Below are positions 1-5,051 of a stretch of DNA of 9,491 bases, piece by piece. A program made the position numbers and the translations under genes. The notes below the pieces were generated by a model. That model was given only the letters and a program-made list of their open reading frames with translations. It was not told where the DNA came from and ran no database searches. The stretch's first letter is position 1, and each line of letters opens with the position of its first letter. The stretch is from Bacteroidales bacterium. Its GTDB lineage: Bacteria > Bacteroidota > Bacteroidia > Bacteroidales > Paludibacteraceae. The stretch spans positions 1 through 9,491 of the forward strand of contig CAAFZS010000039.1 in the NCBI GenBank assembly GCA_900767595.1. Direction: 5' to 3'.

Positions 1-738
1 ATCATAAGTAACAATTATAGGGTCAGGTGTAGTACAATTCCCACCATTGACATCAAAAGAGACTTGATATTGGTTCGCCGTCCAAGAAGCGGTCGTGCTC
101 TTATCTCCGGTACTTCCTTTCGCAATGGAAGCAGGATTCCATCCGCTGAAAGTGTAGCCGGTACGAGTTAACGAGGAAAAAGTTATTGTTTCACTTTCAA
201 TATTATATGTTGACGGATTAGGATTGCTCACTCCAGAAGGAACACCATTATAAGTAATATTATAAGTAATGGGGGTGAATTTGGCATAATAGGTTTTGCT
301 AAAATTGGCAGTACTTTTTTTGTGCGGTTCATATGTTTTATCTTTTGATGCTTGTGTTTTGCAATCAGCATTACTATACCAACCATCCCATTGATATCCT
401 TTGCTTTCAGATACAACAGTATACCGAACAGTATGATTATGAATACCACTTTCAAACCAGGCCGATTCTGATACTTTATCAGTCTGCAATATTTCCGCAG
501 TTGAACTTTCTTTGACAGCTTTAGAGGTTTCTTTCTCAGTTATAGCTTGAATCTCATAAATTGTAACACAAACCGTCCCTTTACCACTTGCCACGGAAAT
601 ACCTGCTTGCCAAGAGCGATCTACTCCCCACGCCTCATTTACCCCAAACGTAGCAAGGGATAAACAAAGGATAAGCAACCCCTTGTAATTGTTATAAACT
701 CTCGTTGACAAAGATTTGACTAAATTAAAGTGTCTCAT
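1..738 (-). CDS. Secreted surface protein with InlB B-repeats (Listeria-Bacteroides repeat), N-terminal part only
   Basis: Open frame of 246 codons with no stop before the window edge, so the gene continues to the left. It starts at ATG 738-736. Residues 1-38 look like a long Sec signal peptide: basic N-terminus, hydrophobic stretch at about 20-32, and a likely cleavage after AWG at 38. Residues about 50-155 hold a domain ending in YQWDGWYSNADC and YYAKFTP. From about residue 157 there is an InlB B-repeat (YNITYNG, TGYTFSGWNP, ASWTANQY), and a second begins at 224 (YQVSFDVNGG). Such repeats are beta-rich modules of bacterial surface and adhesin-like proteins, often type IX secretion cargo in Bacteroidetes; the C-terminus that would show this is outside the window. 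The start lies 28 nt after the stop of the nuclease gene and I see no good promoter in that gap, so it may be read from the upstream unit. Binding partner unknown. Confidence 0.85.
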   Translation of the reverse strand, partial: MRHFNLVKSLSTRVYNNYKGLLILCLSLATFGVNEAWGVDRSWQAGISVASGKGTVCVTIYEIQAITEKETSKAVKESSTAEILQTDKVSESAWFESGIHNHTVRYTVVSESKGYQWDGWYSNADCKTQASKDKTYEPHKKSTANFSKTYYAKFTPITYNITYNGVPSGVSNPNPSTYNIESETITFSSLTRTGYTFSGWNPASIAKGSTGDKSTTASWTANQYQVSFDVNGGNCTTPDPIIVTYD

Positions 739-745
739 ATCTTTT
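654..745 (-). repeat. Copy A of a duplicated surface-gene 5' end
   Basis: Two blocks of this region recur at 1943-2064. Block 654-678 matches 1943-1967 at 24 of 25 bases, and block 704-745 matches 2023-2064 at 39 of 42 bases by eye. The blocks span the signal-peptide codons, the start codon and a few bases of leader. The DNA between the blocks differs, and copy B has about 30 extra bases there. This copy belongs to the intact surface-protein gene. Confidence 0.85.
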
Positions 746-766
746 GTATAAATTTATTCGCGTTAG

Positions 767-1828
767 TTAAATACCTTCTTCCTCGTTCAGTAACAATTGT
801 TCCAATTGCTCTTGCGAGGGAAGTAATTGACGTATTTCTTCTTTTGTTTTGTAAGTTGCTACACCCATTGGATTATCATATCCCTGAATAAGAAACTCTA
901 CGAATGCCTTATTAGCATTTTTACACAATATAATTCCTATGCTTGGGTTCTCATACGGTTTCTTTACCTCTGAATCCAAGATTCTCAAGTAAGCATCCAA
1001 TTGTCCTAAATAGGCAGGCTTAAAGTCTCCAAACTTAAGTTCTACAACCACTAATGATTGTAATTCTCTATTATAAAACAATAAATCTGGGAACTGTTCT
1101 ACACCAAATTTTTCCAAATGATATTGGTTTCCAACAAATGTAAAATCGTTCCCAAAGGTCATAATGAAATTCTTTACATTTTGTATAATTGCCTGTTCTA
1201 CAACACGTTCATCGATATCTTTGCTGTCTCTTATCCCCAACTCTTCCACGTTAACAAAGTCTAAGAGATAATTGTCCTTAAACATTTCTATTGCTTTCAA
1301 GGCACTCTGTTTAGAAGACATCGCTTTAACAAAATTATTTGGCATTTTTGCATGATGATGATAACAATCTGCCTTTAATTCTTCTATCAACCGTTCCTTA
1401 CTCCACAAATTGTCAACAGCCTGGTTTATATAAAATATCCTTTCTTCAAGAGTTTTTGTCTTGGATAATATCTCATAGTGATGAGTAAAGCTCAACCCCA
1501 TAAACTTACTCCAGTCTAAATCGTTCACTGCCAGTGAACGATTTGTTAGTTCCTGCCATTGCTCGTAAAAAATGCGCATCTTTTTAATCGCTGAAGACGA
1601 AAAACCTTTCAAACCAGGCAATTCTTTTTGCAATTGCTGACTAATTGCATCAACCGCTCCCGTACCCCACGCATTTAGACGCGTGTGCTCTGAAACATAC
1701 TTTCCTATACCATAGTACAATGATAGTAACTCGCCATTTGCATGTTGAGCCACTTTATGTTGACTAACTAAAATTGCTTGTTTAATTACGCGTACTGCAT
1801 CTAAATATGTTGATGGCGTTGATTCCAT
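767..1828 (-). CDS. DUF1016 (YhcG-type) PDDEXK nuclease family protein
   Basis: The 353-residue protein has the two-part DUF1016 plan. The N-terminal helical/winged-helix part spans about 8-165, with YYGIGKYV, the FSSSAIKKMR segment and the FTHHYEIL motif. The C-terminal part is a PDDEXK-type nuclease domain with D248 in FPDLLFYN, E263 and K265 in VVVELKFGDF, and Q276 in LGQLDAYL. These match the usual catalytic D...ExK...Q pattern, so the fold looks intact. The family is widespread in Bacteroidetes, sometimes near restriction-modification genes; its biological role is not settled. I use ATG 1828 rather than the in-frame TTG at 1849, which would add seven residues; neither has a clear Shine-Dalgarno. 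Residues 95-104, in the linker before FTHH, are encoded by a perfect palindrome. The gene looks more AT-rich than cca. No methylase, specificity subunit or toxin partner is visible, so a solitary cargo-like gene is likely. Confidence 0.88.
   Translation of the reverse strand: MESTPSTYLDAVRVIKQAILVSQHKVAQHANGELLSLYYGIGKYVSEHTRLNAWGTGAVDAISQQLQKELPGLKGFSSSAIKKMRIFYEQWQELTNRSLAVNDLDWSKFMGLSFTHHYEILSKTKTLEERIFYINQAVDNLWSKERLIEELKADCYHHHAKMPNNFVKAMSSKQSALKAIEMFKDNYLLDFVNVEELGIRDSKDIDERVVEQAIIQNVKNFIMTFGNDFTFVGNQYHLEKFGVEQFPDLLFYNRELQSLVVVELKFGDFKPAYLGQLDAYLRILDSEVKKPYENPSIGIILCKNANKAFVEFLIQGYDNPMGVATYKTKEEIRQLLPSQEQLEQLLLNEEEGI
1518..1544. repeat. Perfect 27-bp palindrome inside the nuclease gene
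   Basis: Arms AAATCGTTCACTG (1518-1530) and CAGTGAACGATTT (1532-1544) are exact reverse complements around a single base at 1531. It encodes residues 95-104 (TNRSLAVNDL) of the DUF1016 protein, in the linker between the N-terminal helical part and the FTHH motif. A 13-bp perfect stem with a 1-base centre is very unlikely by chance in a window this size. Confidence 0.95.
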
Positions 1829-1873
1829 AATTGATATCTGCTTTTGCAATTAAGTTCACATATTATTTTCGTC

Positions 1874-1901
1874 AAATTTGGCACTCACGCGTGCCGAATT
1901 T
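1874..1901. promoter_or_regulatory. Inverted repeat just upstream of the nuclease gene
   Basis: Arms AAATTTGGCAC (1874-1884) and GTGCCGAATTT (1891-1901) are complementary at 10 of 11 positions around the 6-base loop TCACGC. It lies 45 bp before the nuclease ATG and directly beside the end of the remnant gene at 1905. There is no T-run on either side, so it is a poor Rho-independent terminator. It could be an operator, an mRNA hairpin in the nuclease leader, or a boundary of the inserted segment. Confidence 0.6.
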
Positions 1902-1904
1902 AAA

Positions 1905-2057
1905 TCAAATCGCCACACACACATCACCTACCCCCAACGTCACAAGGGATAAGCAAAGGATAAGCAAGCGAAGACCCATCCTATCCTTCCCTCTTAGGGC
2001 AGGAACAATGTTATTTACTAATGTTGACAAAGATTTGACTAAATTAAAAGTTCTCAT
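1905..2057 (-). pseudogene. Remnant of a second surface-protein gene: signal peptide only
   Basis: Frame of 50 codons starting at ATG 2057-2055 and stopping at TGA 1907-1905. It begins MRTFNLVKSLSTLVNN and ends LLILCLSLVTLGVGDVCVAI, which is the signal peptide seen at the start of the InlB-repeat protein (MRHFNLVKSLSTRVYNN ... LLILCLSLATFGVNEAWG) with about eight extra residues in the middle. Similarity stops at the expected cleavage site, where the rest of the gene is missing and the DNA runs into the inverted repeat and nuclease gene. The upstream promoter is still intact, so a 50-residue peptide could be made. I call it a truncated paralogue; a functional leader peptide is possible but unsupported. 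Confidence 0.75.
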
Positions 2058-2064
2058 ATCTTTT
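1943..2064 (-). repeat. Copy B of the duplicated surface-gene 5' end
   Basis: Matches copy A (654-745) in two blocks at 24/25 and 39/42 bases, including the start codon and a few bases of leader, with about 30 additional bases between the blocks (1968-2022, against 679-703 in copy A). The match is at DNA level, with few synonymous changes inside the blocks, which suggests recent duplication, gene conversion or selection on the RNA. Confidence 0.85.
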
Positions 2065-2148
2065 TTGTATCTTAAAATTCGTATATTTATTTCAGTTTCT
2101 CCAACAAATCCTGTGCCAGACCACTTATTTATATGTTTTTTTACACGT

Positions 2149-2175
2149 ATGTGCGCGTTGCACGCGCGAGCACAT
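2149..2175. promoter_or_regulatory. GC-rich hairpin in the leader of the remnant/nuclease unit
   Basis: ATGTGC (2149-2154) pairs with GCACAT (2170-2175), and inside it GCGT (2155-2158) pairs with ACGC (2162-2165) across a TGC loop, leaving GCGA (2166-2169) unpaired. The surrounding DNA is AT-rich. It begins roughly 10 nt after the predicted start of the minus-strand transcript from the 2189-2220 promoter, so it would form near the 5' end of that RNA. Function unknown. Confidence 0.45.
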
Positions 2176-2188
2176 CCTTTGGAACGTG

Positions 2189-2220
2189 CAAAATTACTAA
2201 AAATATTCCAAATATGCAAA
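2189..2220 (-). promoter_or_regulatory. Bacteroidetes-type promoter for the remnant/nuclease/surface-protein unit
   Basis: On the minus strand TTTGC (2220-2216), with TTTG at 2220-2217, is followed after 20 bp by TAATTTTG (2196-2189). This matches the known Bacteroidetes primary-sigma consensus TTTG / TAnnTTTG. Transcription would start near 2182, giving a leader of about 125 nt before the remnant's ATG at 2057. It is the best promoter I see for the nuclease and perhaps for the InlB-repeat gene behind it. Confidence 0.7.
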
Positions 2221-2238
2221 TTTTTCTGTCATTTTCCC

Positions 2239-2271
2239 AAAAAAAAGATACTTATTCTTAAGAAAAAGAAT
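2239..2271 (-). terminator. Weak Rho-independent terminator for the envelope operon
   Basis: Reading leftward after the glycosyltransferase stop, ATTCTT (2271-2266) can pair with AAGAAT (2259-2254) around a 6-base loop, and a run of eight T follows (2246-2239). The stem is AT-rich and short, so strength is doubtful. It lies about 60-90 bp beyond the stop codon, in the right place to end this transcript before the next promoter. Confidence 0.35.
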
Positions 2272-2332
2272 GTTTGTAATTTGCACGTTGCAATTTTTGT
2301 GATAAAAATCTTAAAAATCGGCAATACGGCCG

Positions 2333-3340
2333 CTAACGCTGAAAACGCAAGGCGAGGTACTCTTGCTCGGGCTGGCCGGGCGTCGGAATCAACTCCGCCT
2401 TATCTAACACACCCAATGCATCCAAATCCATAATCGTCGAATAACCACTACGCGCAATAATATGCTCCGCATGCGTCAAATAATACGCTAACTCCTCATC
2501 CGACAACGGATGACCCAACTTGCCATTCACCATCAAAACCTCCGATTCACGACCCTTGAACCGCTCCAAAATAGCCTTCTCAAATAGCGTGCGATGAGGC
2601 TCTAATCCGGAGAACAAGGCTACTGCCTTGTAGGGGGGTAGAGGAGTAGAGGAGTAGAGGGGTAGGGTGTCTGTAAAGCGGGAGAGAGGACCGATGAATT
2701 TTAGTGTAGAGTGTAGAGTGTAGAGTGTAGAGTTGTGTAGAGTGTAGAGTGTAGAGCTGTTGAGAGTTGAGAGTTCACCGGAAAGGCGGTGATCGGGGGT
2801 GTCGGGAACCCAAACTTCCCCATACCTATTATATATACGCGCATGCATACGCGAGACCAAGGGCTCCAACCACTTATATGGGCGAGGAAGCATAATATGT
2901 AACTGGTGAGTGATGTAAACACTGACCGCTGCGCTACACGACCGCTGCGCTGTACGACCGCTGCGCTGTACGACCACTTCGTTGTAGGATTGCTGCGCTG
3001 AAAGATATAATCCGAAGCGGTTGTCGGAGATGACTTGGTCAAAGTGCTCCTCCGCTTGCAGACGCTTGAGCAAACGATGGTCGCGAATGGAAAAAGCAAT
3101 CAACTTAGGCAACGCAACCAACATCGCTACCACCTGACGCTTGCCCCGCGAATAAGATAAGTTCAGCTGAGCTAACTCAATAGACCGCAGCTGAGGAAAA
3201 TGTTGCTGTAAATAAACTAAGGCGTCTCCATCGCCCCCAAGCACCACCTGGTGCCCTTCGCGACAGAGACGTCTTATGATAGGTACACAACGAGAAGCAT
3301 GACCTAATCCCCAATTTAATGGTGCGACTAAGATTTTCAC
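2333..3340 (-). CDS. MurG-like GT-B glycosyltransferase with repeat insertions
   Basis: The 335-residue protein has the start of a GT-B nucleoside-sugar transferase (MKILVAPLNWGLGHASR, with the GxGH glycine loop at 11-14), SDNRFGLY at 105-112, YITHQLHIMLPRP at 142-154, FIGPLSRF at 215-222, and the GT28-like C-terminal pieces RSGYSTIMDL (297-306) and PTPGQPEQEYLA (319-330). It resembles a conserved Bacteroidetes family of predicted glycosyltransferases; donor and acceptor are unknown, and a cell-envelope role is inferred from context. It starts with GTG 3340-3338, sharing GTGA with the OmpA stop, so translational coupling is likely. Residues about 114-138, 191-213 and 225-237 are low-complexity inserts encoded by three tandem-repeat arrays lying between conserved blocks. 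The stop comes only five residues after EQEYLA, so the last helix may be missing. Activity is uncertain. Confidence 0.82.
   Translation of the reverse strand: MKILVAPLNWGLGHASRCVPIIRRLCREGHQVVLGGDGDALVYLQQHFPQLRSIELAQLNLSYSRGKRQVVAMLVALPKLIAFSIRDHRLLKRLQAEEHFDQVISDNRFGLYLSAQQSYNEVVVQRSGRTAQRSCSAAVSVYITHQLHIMLPRPYKWLEPLVSRMHARIYNRYGEVWVPDTPDHRLSGELSTLNSSTLYTLHNSTLYTLHSTLKFIGPLSRFTDTLPLYSSTPLPPYKAVALFSGLEPHRTLFEKAILERFKGRESEVLMVNGKLGHPLSDEELAYYLTHAEHIIARSGYSTIMDLDALGVLDKAELIPTPGQPEQEYLALRFQR
2635..2666. repeat. 8-bp tandem repeat in the glycosyltransferase gene
   Basis: Four units on the plus strand: GGGGTAGA, GGAGTAGA, GGAGTAGA, GGGGTAGG. They encode the proline/serine/leucine-rich stretch around residues 225-236, just after FIGPLSRF. 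A 6-bp inverted repeat CAAGGC/GCCTTG (2615-2630) lies beside the array. Unit loss or gain would shift the reading frame. Confidence 0.85.
2704..2775. repeat. Heptanucleotide array in the glycosyltransferase gene
   Basis: Plus-strand units: GTGTAGA four times (2704-2731), a GTT spacer, GTGTAGA three times (2735-2755), a GCT spacer, then GTTGAGA twice (2759-2772). It encodes the STLYTLH-type repeats at residues 191-213, between LSGEL and KFIGPLSRF. The same unit family (GTKKARA) recurs at 7744-7802 in the same orientation. Confidence 0.93.
2924..3003. repeat. 16-bp tandem repeat in the glycosyltransferase gene
   Basis: Five units of 16 bp on the plus strand (starts 2924, 2940, 2956, 2972, 2988). 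Units 2 and 3 are identical (GACCGCTGCGCTGTAC), unit 1 differs at two bases, and units 4 and 5 are more diverged. It encodes the AQRSGRTAQRS-like insert at residues 114-138, between DNRFGLY and VYITHQ, two segments I would expect to be close together in homologues. Confidence 0.92.
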
Positions 3341-5031
3341 TTCTGCTCTGCGAAATCTGTTTTGGTCTCAAATGACATCTCTACACGACGGTTAGCAGCA
3401 CGACCTTCACGAGTGTCATTAGATGCGATGGGTTGTTCTGAACCTTTGGACAAACAAATGACACGATCCTCTTGTACACCATACTTAACCAACTCCGCAC
3501 GATATGCTTCTGCACGACGGAGACCTAAAATAACATTGTAGTTCTCATCACCCGAAGTATCGGTATGACCAACCAATATGAGGTTCTTAGTCGGATATTG
3601 CTCCATGAAAGCAGCCACGGTCTTAACACCCTCAATAGCCTCCTCATTGAAGATAGGCTTATCACTCTTGAACTCAAAGGTTACATTATTTGCATCGATA
3701 ATTTTATCCAAACCGGATTGAACAGTTTGACGGTCAGCCTCTTCCTTATCGCGTTGGTCTTGCATAGCCTTCAAAGCAGCAGCCTTCAATGCCTCTATTT
3801 CCTCAGCGGAAGAAGCATTGCGGATAGCCTCGGCGTAAGCAGCAGCGATAGCGCGTACTTCATCGGAATCCTCCTCAGAAACATTCGATTGAACAGTAGC
3901 GATAGCGGCTTCCTTATTCTGTTGGAGAGCAATCTCTTCCTTAGCTTGAGCAATGAGAGCATCCACCTCTTCCTTCGAAGAAGCATTAGCTATAGCCTCA
4001 GCATATTTCTCATAGATAGCTTGCACCTCTTTCGAAGCAGTACCATCCTCTAAACCGGCCTCACGACCAACCTCAGAGAGTTCCGCAGACTTATAAGCAT
4101 CCAAGCGCTCCGTTAAGATACGCTCAACCTCTTGTGCTTCAGCTTTCTTATCACGCGTACCAATGCGAAGACCGACTTTCGCACCAAACTCAAGCGGAGT
4201 AGCACCCTTCTTTACAAGTGCCGTATTCATCACGCTGGTATAAGCGTTTCGGTTAGGATCAAGAATCGTCTCAGCCGTTTGCTTTTGGCAAGAAAGGAAT
4301 TGAGCATCCAAATACAAACCGAAATAAAGGTCTAACAACTCCGTGATGTTATACAAACCACCGAAGTCTGCTTGCATACCTACATTAGCAGCCTTGTGAA
4401 CAATACCGCCCTTGAGGTTTTCAACTGTGTAATCACCCAAACCATGGTGCTTAATATCTCCGCCAAGAACCATATTTCCACCCATAGATTCACTGAAATC
4501 AGCCGTCTTTACAGCCGTTCCGTATTTAACATTATTTCCCATCCAAGCAGGGAAGTTCAAAGTCAAGCCTAAACCGGCTTGCAAAGCCCACTTGTCGTTA
4601 ATCGGATGACGATAGAAAGCTTGTACAGGGATGTCAATCGAAATCATATTCTGAATTTCCGTCCAGCCTTCGTTAATCTTGAAATAAGGAACATACGCCT
4701 GGTTGGCTTTATCCGTAGAACTTTGACCGGCAATAACCATATTATTCAAGATAGCTCTCGACTTCAAAGTAGAGAAACCGATACCGGCACCAATACCCCA
4801 GTTCTCATTGAACATATATTGGTATTGACCTTGAAGTTGCATACCACCACCAAGACGGGCGTTACCGTTATCAATCTTATAAACCATCGTATTCAAACCG
4901 GCACCCAGATTAACCATTACGTTATGGCGTTGGTTACGAACACAAACAGAATCTGCTAACGTTTTTTCTTTCGCTGCAAAAGCAGATACAGCAGTTAAAG
5001 CCACTAAGGCACATACAATAAATTTACGCAT
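3337..5031 (-). CDS. OmpA-family outer-membrane protein with helical repeat linker
   Basis: Predicted 564-residue protein. Residues 1-20 are a signal peptide (MRKFIVCALVALTAVSAFAA). Residues about 35-292 alternate in the way of an outer-membrane beta-barrel (for example NLGAGLNTMVY, WGIGAGIGF, FGAKVGLRIG). Residues 293-445 are charged, alanine-rich and helical, with two copies of a 56-residue module (from 335 and 391; YAEAIANASSKEEVDAL and YAEAIRNASSAEEIEAL). Residues 446-555 are an OmpA C-terminal domain that would bind peptidoglycan: D491 in GHTD and R506 in LRRAEA are 15 apart, as in characterised OmpA domains, followed by GRAANRRVEM. I start at ATG 5031 rather than the in-frame ATG at 5049, because AAAGGAG lies 8 nt before 5031 and the signal peptide begins there. 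It follows the YDG gene by 20 nt. It probably anchors outer membrane to cell wall; a type IX accessory role is only a guess. Confidence 0.93.
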   Translation of the reverse strand: MRKFIVCALVALTAVSAFAAKEKTLADSVCVRNQRHNVMVNLGAGLNTMVYKIDNGNARLGGGMQLQGQYQYMFNENWGIGAGIGFSTLKSRAILNNMVIAGQSSTDKANQAYVPYFKINEGWTEIQNMISIDIPVQAFYRHPINDKWALQAGLGLTLNFPAWMGNNVKYGTAVKTADFSESMGGNMVLGGDIKHHGLGDYTVENLKGGIVHKAANVGMQADFGGLYNITELLDLYFGLYLDAQFLSCQKQTAETILDPNRNAYTSVMNTALVKKGATPLEFGAKVGLRIGTRDKKAEAQEVERILTERLDAYKSAELSEVGREAGLEDGTASKEVQAIYEKYAEAIANASSKEEVDALIAQAKEEIALQQNKEAAIATVQSNVSEEDSDEVRAIAAAYAEAIRNASSAEEIEALKAAALKAMQDQRDKEEADRQTVQSGLDKIIDANNVTFEFKSDKPIFNEEAIEGVKTVAAFMEQYPTKNLILVGHTDTSGDENYNVILGLRRAEAYRAELVKYGVQEDRVICLSKGSEQPIASNDTREGRAANRRVEMSFETKTDFAEQK

Positions 5032-5039
5032 AGTTGTAT

Positions 5040-5046
5040 CTCCTTT
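5040..5046 (-). promoter_or_regulatory. Shine-Dalgarno site that fixes the OmpA start
   Basis: AAAGGAG on the minus strand, 8 nt before ATG 5031-5029. It lies between the upstream ATG at 5049 and the chosen start. Strong sites of this kind are uncommon in Bacteroidetes, so it argues for the 5031 start and for high expression. Confidence 0.7.
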
Positions 5047-5051
5047 CATAA

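Noticed and set aside
1826..1849. TTG at 1849 as start of the nuclease
   Set aside because: An ATG seven codons later gives a normal N-terminus; neither site has a ribosome-binding sequence, so the ATG is preferred.
1831..2433. 200-codon plus-strand open frame across the intergenic region
   Set aside because: It crosses the remnant gene, promoter and glycosyltransferase end in antisense, has low-complexity lysine/phenylalanine content and matches no family I know.
2924..3003. CRISPR-like array
   Set aside because: The 16-bp units are directly adjacent with no spacers, and they lie inside an open protein frame.
2701..3099. 132-codon minus-strand frame overlapping the glycosyltransferase
   Set aside because: It is a shifted reading of the same gene; its apparent repeats come from the heptamer and 16-mer arrays.
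3565..4959. Several plus-strand open frames over the OmpA gene
   Set aside because: They are antisense shadows; the minus-strand frame has a signal peptide, barrel and OmpA domain with the key residues.
5032..5049. ATG at 5049 as start of the OmpA protein
   Set aside because: It would put the Shine-Dalgarno AAAGGAG inside the gene and add six residues before a complete signal peptide.
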